Below, in pieces: positions 10,341 to 21,750 of a stretch of 64,000 nt of DNA. Source of the DNA: Telopea speciosissima (taxonomy: Eukaryota; Streptophyta; Magnoliopsida; Proteales; Proteaceae); assembly GCF_018873765.1 (NCBI RefSeq), contig NC_057922.1:39080321-39144320 (forward strand), given 5' to 3'. The translations under genes and the position numbers were made by a program. Numbering within the stretch: position 1 is the first letter of the stretch; the number at the start of each line of letters is the position of its first letter. The notes under the pieces were generated by a model, which had not been told where the DNA came from, did not search any database, and saw nothing but the letters and a program-made list of their open reading frames with translations.

Positions 10341-10830
10341 CACTACAAGAAATATGATTTTTCGCGACGGTAATAAATTGTCGCCAAAAATAGATATCTG
10401 TCGCTAAAAATATAAGCAACGGTAAATTTAACCGTCGCCAGTCCGTCGGCTAAACTGGCGTCGGGGAAAATCGCGACGGTAAAACTGCTACCGTCTAGCA
10501 AAATCATTTTTAGTGACGTTTTATATTACCGTCGCTAAAAATACATTTTCCACGACGCTTTATGTTTTCGTCGCTAAAAATATATTTATGGCGACATTTA
10601 TGCTTTCGTTGCCATAAATATATATTTAGCGACGAAAACATAAAGCGTCGTGGAAAATGTATTTTTAGAGACGGTTTTAATCGTCACTAAAAATGTAAAT
10701 ATTAGATGACGGCCTTTTGTATACCGTCAGAGAAAATCTAATTTATACGACGGAGAATTAAATAACTGTCGGTAAAAAGAAATCTTTAGCGACGGTAATA
10801 AGTTTACCGTCGGCAAAAATTATTTTTTTG
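10341..10830. repeat. CACTA left terminal inverted repeat and subterminal repeat array
   Basis: After the CACTACAAGAAAT terminus, variants of GCGACGGTAA / CCGTCGCTAAAAAT recur in both orientations up to about 10,830, ending abruptly at TTTTTTTGTTTTTTTC. In the family such arrays are the binding sites for the element-encoded transposition proteins. Confidence 0.85.
10535..10668. repeat. 134-bp near-perfect palindrome inside the CACTA left end
   Basis: The arm from CTAAAAATACATTTTCC (10,535) pairs with GGAAAATGTATTTTTAG (ending 10,668). The arms are about 60 bp with few mismatches and the loop lies around ATTTATGCTTTC near 10,600. Confidence 0.9.
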
Positions 10831-12227
10831 TTTTTTTCATTTATAATTCAGAAAAGGATATTTTCACCTGCAATTACATCTATATATAATATTCATTCCA
10901 TAAAAGAAAAACTATTAACTACAAAATCCATATAAACATTGCATTAATTCATTGCTTTCCATTAACACAAAAACTCAAAAGGCTAGTATTCCTTTAAAAT
11001 TCACTTTCAATCATCTTGACACCAACAAAAAAACCCGAGAGAAAAAGTTTCTAGGCAAAGGAACATCATAATCTAGTACTCCTTCCAATAAAGTACTTCA
11101 TCATCGTTGCTGTCCACATTGCAGATCAAGAACATCATAATCTAGTCCTCCTTCCAATTTTCATCCTTTCGAATTTCATAGTTGGAACTTTCTAGCTTCT
11201 AACTTCATTGGACCTGAAGGAAACATAGATGAACAAATTACACATAAGTAAAAATCCTTTGAAGGACTAAAAGAAACAAAAAGAGATCATCTTGACAAGT
11301 CATCATCTTCACACTAAGAAGTGGCAAACCATATCCAACTTTCCAAGTCATCATCTTGACACTTTAATTTCATTGATAATGCCAAACCAAACTAAACTAC
11401 CATTTTTAATCACTAACACCACATTTAAGTAAATATAGGTTGTATTTCCGACATCAATTCCATAAAGTTCAAACAACATAACCGGAAAAATGAAAAAAAG
11501 GAATCATGATATATATTCCAACAGAGAAAGGAAACAAACATACGTACAAGTGCGAAAACCTACTTACCAAGGAAGACTCCAAGGAGTGAGATTCAAAACC
11601 TACTTACCAAGGAAGACTCAACAATTTCTTGAGATAGCTATTGCATCCCATTCAAATCTAATTAACTGTCTCAAGCTAACTCAGTGGGTACTAAGGCTCT
11701 GAGGAGAATATGAAATGTTGAATAAAAACAAAAGTAGGCCTACAAAGATACTAATACTCAATTTCACTTTCTCAAACGGATTTAGTGCATGGATTTATAC
11801 CCCAATTGAAAGCTTTCAAACTCACATTCCCCCACTTGGATCCCATAAAAAGAAACTAATGGGGGAGAAGGGGAGCATGGTTGTCTTCTTTTCACTTTCA
11901 GATAGTGTCATTGCAAGCTTGCATCCTCCATCCAAGGAGTGGAGCTCAGAAAAGGGCCATATGTTTAATCATCAAAGAAAAATTCAAAATTTTCATACTA
12001 ATCTCTTTCGTTCTTCCTCTTTCATTTGATAATCAGTTATATAATGCCAAATCCATACACTATTAATGCCAATTGCTTAAAACTGTTAAAGAACTCATTC
12101 ATGGATTTCAAGAAGGGTGAGGAACCCTCTTAATAAAAGTAGTATATCAGATTTTCTAAGCTGATCAATTCCCTGTTGGGAAGATAAGAGAACAGGTAGG
12201 ACCCCAAGAAAAGGGAGTGCTACTAAG
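10831..12227. other. CACTA interior, nothing recognised
   Basis: AT-rich filler. A short direct repeat (AAAACCTACTTACCAAGGAAGACTC) occurs twice around 11,556 and 11,600, and a phrase on AAGTCATCATCTT recurs near 11,300-11,350. No coding homology recognised. Confidence 0.4.
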
Positions 12228-12589
12228 CCCTATAACTGAGCACACACCCCCCCTTTGTTGCCCAATACCTGAGCACACACACCCCTTGCTGCCCAATTTG
12301 ACCTGAACACACATCCCCCCTTGCTGCCCTACACCTGAGCACACACACACCCCTTGCTGGCCAATACTTGAGCACACACCCCCCTTGCTGTCCTACACCT
12401 GCACACACACCCCCCTTGCTGCCCTACACCTGAGCACACACACCCCCCTTCCTGCCCAATACCTGAGCATACACCCCCTGCTGCCCAATACCTGAGCATA
12501 CCCCCCCTTGCTGCCCTACAACTGAGCACACCCCCCTTGCCGCCCTAAATCGAGCACACACCCCTTGCTGCCCAATACCGAGCACACAC
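12228..12589. repeat. C-rich minisatellite, about 30-bp unit
   Basis: About twelve copies of a unit built as TGAGCACACACACC, CCCTTGCTGCC, then CTACACC or CAATACC. Copies vary in the CA run and C run length. Minus-strand frames across it encode only Cys/Gly/Gln-rich low-complexity peptides. Confidence 0.9.
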
Positions 12590-12652
12590 TGAATCGCCTT
12601 TGTTAGTGTCCTATTCTACTTTGCAAATAGACAAAATCCCCCAAATCTCATC

Positions 12653-13000
12653 AAGGATGCTCTTGGATGGGGGTTTTAGTAATCCAACTTGGATCTCCTT
12701 GTGGAGGGAAGCAGCTCTTGATCTCTCCTTCTTTGGGCTTTGAAAAAGAAGTTCATTTTCAGGCAACTTGGTTTAATCCTCAATTTCATGAGTTTCTAGT
12801 TTCTAAATGGTAAGGTCTTGGTAACCAAAATTTGATTGTTCAGCTAAATGGAGTAGTTATGATGTACTTTAAGCAGTGGAATAGAGAAGTGTTTGGAATT
12901 TTATGTCCTCTAAAAGAATCTCTCTTTAAGAAATACCAGGAATTGGAACATAAGGAGCCTTTCCCTGATTCTGCAACTAAGCTAACAGAGATTTCCAACA
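12653..13000 (+). mobile_element. L1-type LINE fragment (pre-reverse-transcriptase region)
   Basis: Plus-strand frames read FEKEVHFQATWFNPQFHEFL, then VSKW, then LNGVVMMYFKQWNREVFG, then LKESLFKKYQELE. This matches the region just upstream of the reverse-transcriptase domain in plant L1 ORF2 proteins (W-x-NREVFG-x-x-K-x-x-L). At least one stop and a frame change break the frame. No poly-A tail or target duplication was found. It is a short, old insertion remnant within the CACTA interior. Confidence 0.6.
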
Positions 13001-14024
13001 ACAGATGCATGTGAACCAAATAGGCAATCACTCAAGAGATGCGCTACAGATCCAAATTTCCCACAAATCTAAAAAACTATGACACACTGCACTACTGAAT
13101 CAAATAGCAAATTAATTAGCAATTTGTCCACATAGCAATAATATGGTATTGAAATACTATGAGGATCCTGTAACATCAAAGCAATTGTATATTCCAATGA
13201 GGATGGGAATAAACATAGGCAATGAAGGAGGAGTTTAGGGATTTGAGAACAGGGGCATGTAGGTTGCTTCTTGGATTAATTGCCTGTAGTCATGAGGAGG
13301 CACAGTGACACACTTACATACACAATAACAACTTCCAAGTACAAACTTATCTCATCTTCTTATCAAAGCTCAAAAAGATGTAGAATAATCCAACAACTCC
13401 ATATACATTACCCGTAAATCTTCCAAGTCCCTAAAGAGAGAGAGAGAAAGAAAAAGAAAAAAGAAAAAAAAAAGACCAAAAGATAACCCAACCTTCCCTT
13501 TGATCAGTCTTCAAATTTCTTCCTATCTATCTAAATAGTTGAAAATCATTAAGTAGGTCTAGTTGAGGACAGGTAATTTAACATACAATTTTTTGGTGTC
13601 TGAACCTCTAGTCCCTTATTGTAGAAGTAAGGATCCTTGTATAGAATTGATTTTTACTCTCCCCCCTCCCTCCTCCCCTCACCCCCACAGTCCCTCTTCT
13701 TCTTTGGTGTCTATTTCCTCTGTTCTGAGATTGACTAGGTAGAGCTTTTAAGGATGAGTTCTACCCAAGTCCCTAACAATTGTTCCCTTCTCCTCCCACC
13801 CCCATGAACTGGCCCTGGTTTGTGGAAAGGATTAGAAGATGTGCCTAAGGGGTGGGGGTGAGTGAGTGTGTGAGTATGTGTAGGGGCAGCAAGGAGTAGG
13901 TATGGTTTGTGTGTATTTCTTTATAATGTTGTTATTGCATGGGTTGCTGGCCATGTGGCTACGAGTGTGCTTGGTTCAGATCCATGTGGTCTCAACCATA
14001 GCTATCAAAGGGAAGAGAAAAAGT
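13001..14024. other. CACTA interior with low-complexity tracts
   Basis: Purine-rich run near 13,430-13,475, pyrimidine-rich run near 13,655-13,705, and a GTGAGTGTGTGAG segment near 13,860 that resembles 25,970-26,020. No gene recognised. Confidence 0.4.
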
Positions 14025-14146
14025 AAAGAAGAAAATGAAAGAAGAAGAGTAGAATGGGAAGAAGAAGTTGAAGGAGACAAAATATAAGAAGTGTTGCGAA
14101 GAGATGGAGGCGGGAGCTGCTGCCCTATTGCGGCAGGGTGGAGGTC
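14025..14146. repeat. Dispersed repeat, copy A (also 24,662-24,786 and about 48,480-48,601)
   Basis: A roughly 120-bp block runs from AAAGAAGAAAATGAAAGAAG through GGAGCTGCTGCCCT to GGAGGTC. It recurs with high identity inside the element, so the interior has been built by segment duplication. Confidence 0.8.
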
Positions 14147-14599
14147 GACTTCCTCTTTCCTCTCCATGTGTGTTGTGATTCGGTGGTGGTTGGGGTGCTT
14201 TGTGGCCCCAGCCATTACCAAGTAAAAGAGAAGACTAAAGAAAAAGAAAAGAAAAGAAAAAACGAAAAAGAAGAAGAGGTAAATGATGATGGTGCTTGTA
14301 TTTGTGTTTATTTGCTGTCCAGGTGTTTGTGGATATGTGTGTGTGGTTGGGTGTGTGTATGGGACTGTGTTGTATGTGTGTGTGTGGGGGGTGAAGGTGC
14401 TTGGTTGAGGTCCATGTGGTCTCAGGCATAGCTATAGAAAGAAAGAAAAGAAAAGAAAAAAGAAAGGAAAATAACGAGGACAGTTTTATGGCTTGTGTAT
14501 GTAGTTGGTGGATTTGCCATGAAAGCAAGGGATTGTGGAATGGCACCTAACCCTTTAAAGTCATCAGGTGTGGTTTGGTTTTCTATCCACTTAAAATCG

Positions 14600-14681
14600 T
14601 GTTCTAGAAACTCTTCAACAAAATGAGGTGTTCTTATTTTGTGGCCACAAGAAAGAAATGAGGAAGGAACCTGCTGGAAAG
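14600..14681. repeat. 82-bp direct repeat, copy 1
   Basis: Nearly identical to 15,431-15,513, starting TGTTCTAGAAACTCTTC and ending CCTGCTGGAAAG. One extra A in the second copy. Confidence 0.85.
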
Positions 14682-15430
14682 TGTAGGTGAATGTCAACTT
14701 AAATGCCTCACACTCTTGTGTCACAAAGCATGCGATTCTTTCCATCTTATCCTTGTACCTAATGAACTGAAATTCATATTGGGTGTGCAGGACCATGCTG
14801 AATTTTATTCATAGACGATGATACATTTGGGACTGCGATCAATCATTGAACCTGATTCAAATACTGTGTAAATTGGTGCGGGTCTCCGATTTTTAGAGAT
14901 TGATCAAATTGGAGCAGCAATACTAAAGGTTTGGCCCTAACACGTTTTGAATTCACCATTCTTCGGATTAAACTGATATATACACTGAAGGGAGGATGTA
15001 ATGACTATAATGAATTTTTTGATATATAGATCTTAATTCTTTTTCTAAAGAAGAAATAGAGAATAGAGGGGAGGAATAAAAAGGAATAATTTTCCTCTTG
15101 CAAAGGCAACTATCTACATTAAGCCCATGTACATTGTTTAGAAGATTGAATCTCTGTCTTGGGGCAAAGGGTCGAGTACAATCTATGGATAGAATTTCTA
15201 GTCACGGGTTGCCCTTGGAGAGTAGCTTAGGGCCACCATTGGGTTTGAAGGGGAGGAGTACTTGAGTCAAGGCCAGTCTTGTTTGGTGGTTACATTCAAT
15301 AATAACATTTAGAGCGACTTCTATGACTGAATTGTCTAAACTCCTTTCTGCTAATCTTGCTCTTGGGAGATTTCAGTGCACTCCATTCAACTTTTACACC
15401 TCTTAAAAATTTATTCAATTGCAAAATCTG
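14682..15430. other. CACTA interior, nothing recognised
   Basis: No coding homology or further clear repeat between the two copies of the 82-bp direct repeat. Confidence 0.35.
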
Positions 15431-15513
15431 TGTTCTAGAAACTCTTCAACAAAATGAGGTGTTCTTATTTTGTGGCCACAAAGAAAGAAATGAGGAAGGA
15501 ACCTGCTGGAAAG
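15431..15513. repeat. 82-bp direct repeat, copy 2
   Basis: Second copy of 14,600-14,681. The segment directly downstream leads into the HMG-box gene fragment. Confidence 0.85.
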
Positions 15514-15653
15514 ACCAGGCATCGGCTACTCCACTCTTAATACTCGATTTGATAAAATGGAAGGTATAGTCAGGATAGATGTGATTGGATATGGTTTCTT
15601 TCCATGCTTTACATTCTGCATTTTTCATTGATAATGTGGATTGTGTAATACAG

Positions 15654-15782
15654 GAGCTCAATGAACTGGATAAACAGCTTTGGAATGTTAAAGCAACAGA
15701 AGCAATGGAGGCTTACAAAAAGGAGATGGAAGAATACAATCAATGTAATGTGATAATAGCTAACAACAACCCTAAGCCCTGA
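15654..15782 (+). pseudogene. 3xHMG-box (HMGB6/13-type) last-exon fragment
   Basis: Following an AATACAG acceptor, the frame reads ELNELDKQLWNVKATEAMEA, YKKEMEEYN and a few more residues to a TGA at 15,780-15,782. It matches the end of an HMG box in plant 3xHMG-box proteins (KWKELDEEEKQ..NGKAAEAMEAYKKE-type), chromatin proteins that bind mitotic chromosomes. Only the second half of one box is present. The open frame and splice acceptor are intact, but no upstream exons were found, so it is a captured exon inside the CACTA element. Confidence 0.65.
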
Positions 15783-18700
15783 ACACCCCAAGATTTCTGT
15801 TCATGTTCAAGTAGTTACTTGAGCATTGCATAACCCCTCTCTGGTGGGGGCTTATCTTTTATGCTAACCTAAAAATATATTTGTATTCGAAAGGTGGAGG
15901 CCAGTGTAATTTTTTTTTGTATAAGATGTAATTGCTATTTCAAGAGAATCACTTTTTCCAATTCAAATTTCCTCTAAAAATCTACAATCTAGTGCCTTAT
16001 TTTGATGTATAAACTAAATCAGGCAGTGAGTGAATTCAACTTTCAAAGTACTGTATTTTGAATTTTAGATGCTTTTACCTAATATTTGAACTTAATGGTG
16101 ATAGGATAGTTTGTAAATCATCAATAACATGGTTAAATTTTTGGAGTGAGCAGAAGAAACTCGAGAGAAGAGATAGCTAGCAACTCTGTCTCTTAGTGAA
16201 ATATCCAATAAGTTTCATATACTTCTACTCACTTGTCTGCAAATCCAAAATGAAACAAGCATTGCAGGGCATGTACAAAATATTTATGTTGCTAACCTTC
16301 TCTAAATACATCGATAATTGAAAGAGATAAATGACAAGGATATGGGTTTGGATTTGTGACTTATGCAGGTTCTTTTGTGGTAGATAAAGTCAGTCAAAAC
16401 ACTGAAATTATCAATGGGAAACAGGTAGGTATTTTTTGTTTGAAATATTTAGGTTGAAATCAAGAGGACCATACCAAAGGGAGCCATTAACTCTTAAGGA
16501 TTTTTGATGAAGAAGATCTTTATGGGTGGAGTTCCTACACCAGCATAATACAGGTATTTTCCTATTTCAGCATCGGATTAAAAGCTATTCTTAGAGTGAG
16601 TGAGATCGAGAGAGCCATACCTTGTAACGATCTTCAAGGCTTTAAACCCAGAAAAAAAATGCTCAACAAAATCCTGAAATGGAAACATTGCACACAACCT
16701 TAAATAGAGTAGGTGTTTTTCATCTTAAAAAACCTATTAAATATAAGTGCTCATTCCTCAAAGTAAGCGTATAGGAAGGACTTTACCACAATTGAAAGAA
16801 GAAGAAAAAAAAAAAATAGATGGATTTTACCCCTGAAATGCAAAAGCAGGCCTGTCCATCCCATAAGGTCCCCTTGAGATTAGCCATGTGGAAAAGCAAT
16901 AAAGTGTGCATCTCAGCTTTATATTCCACCATGTATAACACTTCCCACAAGCAATGATAACACTTCAATTTAATCAAGCCTCATTTTTCCACAACCACCG
17001 TCTACCACCAATAAATCATAGACCATTAAGTAGTTTTTGAGAAAGGGCATATCCAGATTTAGAGACATTAGGAGTTCTCAAGGCCAGTCCATTCCCATAC
17101 AAAGCCATATTCTGTACTACAGTGTAAGCTCTCTAATCAATTCTGAATACCTCATTGACATCTTTGTCTGCCATTCTATTTTAAAGCTCAGATCTTCACC
17201 ATTGTGCTCCATTCCAGAGTTGCAGCCACTAGCCTTCATTGAACATGATCAGATTAAAATTTGAATGAGTGCTAAACTTAATTCCTCAGTAGGATTTGTT
17301 TTTGAATCTCTTTCATGATCTTGCTACTCATTCATCTTAACAACCTTTCCTCTTTGGAGTTTAAAAACAAAAAAGAAAAGGGGAGCACCCAATTCATGAG
17401 GCTCCTCTGTTGGAGTCAGTAATTTGAAATTTGATATTTTGTCTTGCTCTAATGTTTCAAATCAATTAGTTTATTCTTTATTTAATAGCATCTTCATATA
17501 TACCTTGAAAAATAATTTCATGCTCGAAAGTATTGTTAAAATCCAAACCTTGAAAAGGCCTTTCATACCTTAAAACCATCACTATCAGAATCGTCCCCTC
17601 CCTCTCTCCCTCTTTCTTCCATTCTGTACTTCTCTTTGCAACCATAAAACCTTAAATGAACATTCTTTTGTTATAAGGTACTAGGAGGTTTCTCTTTCTT
17701 ATCATAGACCCATTAGAGCTTCACTAGATGGAAGACTCTTGAGCCATTTACAAGCATTATTCCTGCTTCTTGTGGAGCAAAGTGTTACATGCAAATATGT
17801 TTGGTTTAAACAATACTACGACAAGTAAGCTCTCTCCCTGTGTTATTGGAACTGATGTAAATGTATGTTCATGGAAGCAAAAGAGAAAACCCAAGTTCTT
17901 CTAGGAATTCATAGGCTTCTTAGACTAGATATTTCTGTGGTTTCTTTGGTTTGTGAGTCCTTTCAGGAGGTTGCATCTATGCTGACATAAAAATGAAATA
18001 TGAACTACAGGCACAATTTTATGCATTTTTAAATTTAACTTCTGGTGGTCATTTGCTATTCTATACTCTGTACATGCTATGGACATCTTGTTAAACATTT
18101 ATCTGCAGTTATGTAGAAATACACAACTAAGAATTTTTTAACCCGACTCTGTTTGCATGAGTAACTAGAAATTTTCAGATTATTGTAATAGAAAGATCCT
18201 GTAGTAAACACAAGGAATCCTGGAAGGTTGTGTTTATGGATGAATTCACATTCTGAGACTAGTAGACTGCCATATGAAAACCTCCATGAACATAGATCCA
18301 AACCACGAGTTCGGAGGCACAAATGATTAGAAGGTTGCACCCAGAGATTCCAAAATCATATTGACAAAGAAATTGTTCGAGTTAAAACAAAAACAATCTA
18401 ACCCTGTTCTTCATTGACGTACTGAAAATGGTTTGTCTCCCTACAAGTGTGACATGAGTACCACTATAGCTCAAATAGACTTTCTTACACTACGTACCCA
18501 ACCTATGTGAGACTAAATTCCCCTCCTATTCTTGACCATAAAATGCACTCACTGCATTAGAGGCTCATTTCTTATGGCATAATCTCCTTTGATACGGTTG
18601 TTGGCATGGTTGTTTGATTCTTGACTGTTGGTTCCATGTAGCTTTAAGAATTTGACTGGACTGATCAACCAATGAACAGGTTCAACCAAACCAAGCAATT

Positions 18701-20409
18701 TTGTGTAGTCTTGTTGTAGGATTACTTGATTTTATTGAAAAACCAATTGGAACCGGACATTTCAAGGGAATCCTAATTAGAGTAGGGCTCAGAATCTAAT
18801 TGCAAATGTAGGGTAAATTAACAACAACAAAAATGTAATCATATCCTATTTTAGAAAATAATTAGGAAATACTTTATTAGAGCTCAGATAAATGTTTAAC
18901 AAAAGGCAAACAAATCTGAAATGTTCAGATCACAGGAGCTCAGAAACCATCCACAACCGAATAGAATATGATTAAATTTTCTACTGTTGGATTAGACTCT
19001 GAGATGTCAAACCCACGTGCTATATAAGCTTCTTCCTAAAAACATAGTGATTAATTCAAAAACTACCCTTCATGCCAAACCAATAGAAGCAACTAGGTCT
19101 GCACTACGGATTAGAATGAACTCCCAAGAAGTTGGGAGGTACTAACATATAAGTAGAGTCATTCTACGAGCAATGTGCCCCATGTCATCTAATTATAAAA
19201 TTGAGTCGGGCTGGGGTTTTCCATTGAGATGAATCAAGTCTTAATACCATTCAATGCCTCCAACTCAGAGTACAAATCTAGGAAAATAGGGTGTAGATCT
19301 GCACTAGTATTCCAACAGTTCAAACTCAGTATAAGATATCGGTATCCATTAAACTTTATTGAGAAAGTTGAATACCAAATACGAGACAACAATATGAAGT
19401 ATTATGGAAATTAGCACAGCAAACTAGTAGGAAAACTTGATAGAATAGGGGGCCACGAGTTGTTTAGATGCTAGAATAAAGCTGGTCTTTTGTTGGGGTA
19501 AATTAAGTTGAAAAATTGAAGAGATATAACAGTCGGGAATTCACCTAGAATCCCCTTTGGCATCTACCAAGTTGAACCTAAGAATCTACTCAGAGCAAGT
19601 ACTGATTTGACAATGTGTAGTAGAAAACTAAAATATAATTCATATACTTATTGGGGGGTGGGGGGGTTTATGCCTTTAAATCTATTTATAGAATTGAGTG
19701 GACAATTTCAGACTCCAATATGGACTAACCAAAATCAAACCCAAAACTTAAAGTCCATAACTGAAAACAAAAACTAAGCTATCGACTGGCTGATGGAGAC
19801 TCCTATTCCATCTAGAACATTAAAATAACTCTTGAAATTCAAGCTGGAATAATACTGACCTAATTCCAGCTTACAAAACTGAATAAACAAATCAAAAGTG
19901 ACTCCTAATTACTACGCCAAGACCAGGACTGTATTAGATTCTTAAAGACAAAGAACCTCCATAGTAGGACCAGATTAGCTCATCCTTCTCTTCTTCTTCG
20001 ATACTGCATCTAGAATAAATAAGTGTAGTATAGTAAGAAAGAGTGTAACGGCAAATCTGATCTCCAAACAACAGGGAAGAATATGGAATTGACTAAACAA
20101 GAGAGCACTTCGAATAAATCCCAGATATGAAATTTCTAAGTAAACATATGAATAAATAAGAAGATATGATTTATAGAAGTTAACTGGATAAGAATGAAAA
20201 TAGAGGTGCTGCAGGGTAGGAAATAGGCGGAAGACTAAACGACATATTGGAAAATAAATAGAAAGTAGAAGATTGTAGAAGGGGAGAGAAGAACGAGGAA
20301 TCCACAAGGAACCTCATAGCACTCAGAAATGAGAGGGGTGGAGATCTCGGGATTCTATCCGAGAGGAACAATCCATTTGCAAGTTCGGATGCCGGAATCC
20401 ACAAGGAAT
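15783..20409. other. CACTA interior; duplication unit starts at 16,054
   Basis: No gene recognised. 16,637-16,710 resembles 36,262-36,330 (CTCAACAAAA..TGAAATGGAAACATTGCAC). 17,130-17,245 resembles 23,823-23,930 (CATCTTT.TC.GCCATTCTATTTTAAAGCTC). Several open frames of 60-110 codons (for example minus 18,077-18,340) resemble no family I know. Confidence 0.4.
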
Positions 20410-20417
20410 CGAGAATC

Positions 20418-20562
20418 ATAGTTAGCAAGGCGGGAAAGCGACCATGGCGTTTTAGAGGGGATAGAGGTTTATGGCGACAACGCCATGACGGCAAGGCATC
20501 CGCCATGGCGTCCAAGGCAACCAAGGAGCCTCGACACCATGGCGACGCCTTAATAACTATCT
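20418..20562. mobile_element. hAT-like MITE
   Basis: Terminal inverted repeats ATAGTTAGCAAGGCG and CGCCTTAATAACTAT (13 of 15 pair) enclose a GC-rich CATGGCG-containing core. The flanks CGAGAATC (20,410-20,417) and TGAGAATC (20,563-20,570) look like an 8-bp target duplication with one difference. Confidence 0.65.
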
Positions 20563-21108
20563 TGAGAATCTGCCCAAGCCACAATGCAAACCCTCGCAGC
20601 ACTCACGAAAAGAAGTGGGGGGGAGGGTGGATTCTATTCCATAAAATGTGGGGTTGACTTAGTAGCCTTGCAATTTATTTGTAGACTAAGAAAAGGACCT
20701 TGGCCTCAATCAAATACTGATTAGGATTTCCTAAAACTAGTTTAAAAAATGAGAAAGCGAACTGCCACCAGCTATAGCAAGTAGCCTAACAGGACACTAA
20801 TTAGGACTTAACATACAAAAACAGGTCTAATCAACTTAGATCGATAGAAGCGAGGTCAAGTCCGAGTATCTACAACCAAGTCTAGTTTGCGAGCGAAGCA
20901 GGAGACATTTAGTAACCAAAACAAGGTCATTGCACGTCAGGTTCTATTTTTTACGTGAGCACTCTTATAATGTGCATCAACTCTTTGACATAATAACCGG
21001 AGAATAAAATGCATAGAAGCCAAACTAGTCCACATGAGTTCGAAATTGTTTCAAAATAGCACATGACATGCAAATATGGAGGCAAACAAAGACAAATAAA
21101 TTGTATAC

Positions 21109-21222
21109 CTGTAGCCAGGTACTGAGCTGCATATCCATAGGTCCCCATGACTCTAGTAGACACATGGCTCTTATCACCAGTTGGACCATCCTTGGCCAAA
21201 CCAAAATCGAAAGCTTTGCATT
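21109..21222 (-). pseudogene. RLCK-VII (PBL-type) kinase exon fragment
   Basis: The minus strand reads [20 protein letters not shown] then [14 protein letters not shown], ending at a good splice donor (CTACAG/GTATAC). It covers the DFG Mg-binding motif, activation loop and start of the P+1 loop of receptor-like cytoplasmic kinases, which signal below receptor kinases at the plasma membrane. The Pro-Glu of the expected AAPEYLATG is altered, and one base is missing in the expected KLSDFG codons (AAAGCTTTCGATTTT). Both lesions sit at CAG-type sites and the second copy (44,930-45,040) has different errors there, so they may be sequence errors. Only one exon is present, a captured fragment. Confidence 0.8.
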
Positions 21223-21496
21223 GTAGCTCGTGATTTTAATTTTCCAAAAAAGAGTTTAGTGTTAGCAGATATAGGTCTAGTAAAATGTAAAAGCTAAAAG
21301 CTCAAGTGCTTTGAGAATCGAAGAGAAATTAAGAATCGGTGAGAGGTTGAAGATATTGCGAGGATCTAGTACCCAATGGAGCAAAGGTTTGATTCCTATC
21401 TAGTTCTTTACCGACTTTTATTTTTTTCTTTTAATTCGTATTGGGTTTTGGAGGTGATGAGAATAGTCTCCCCTTTCTTTGATTTTATTACTTTAG

Positions 21497-21750
21497 GTTG
21501 ATTTGGTTACCATGCTAGAGAAGGCCATTAGTTATGTCAATTTTCTTCAATTGCAAGTGAAGGTGATTACTTAACTCAATTATTCAATCAAAAAATTCTC
21601 TCTAACCTTAAAGAGTGTACATGAATATAATAAGAATTATGTTTGGTTCAGGTTTTGGCTATGGATGAATTTTGGCTGGCTGAAGGTGGAAAAGCTCCGG
21701 AGGTTTCTCAACTAAAGGATGCCATTGATGCAATTCTGTCATCAAATTAA
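21497..21750 (+). pseudogene. bHLH (RSL/RHD6-LIKE class) last two exons
   Basis: Exon 21,497-21,562 (acceptor TACTTTAG, donor AAG/GTGATT) reads VDLVTMLEKAISYVNFLQLQ then VK. Exon 21,652-21,750 (acceptor GGTTCAG) reads VLAMDEFWLAEGGKAPEVSQ then LKDAIDAILSSN and TAA. This is helix 2 of the bHLH domain and the conserved C-terminal tail of subgroup VIIIc factors, which drive root-hair growth in Arabidopsis. Splice sites, phase and stop are all intact and the sequence downstream looks like a 3' UTR. The basic region and helix 1 are absent, so a product could not bind DNA by itself. It lies on the plus strand, opposite to the transposase genes. Confidence 0.85.

Noticed and set aside
12165-12529. 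Cys/Gly-rich small proteins on the minus strand
   Set aside because: Three overlapping frames are all open because the minisatellite is tandem; no signal peptide or conserved framework.
12228-12589. CRISPR-like array
   Set aside because: The units are contiguous and degenerate without unique spacers, in a plant transposon; it is a minisatellite.
18077-18340. 87-codon minus-strand frame, also kept in the second copy
   Set aside because: Kept only because the region is duplicated; no motif, no introns and no family recognised.
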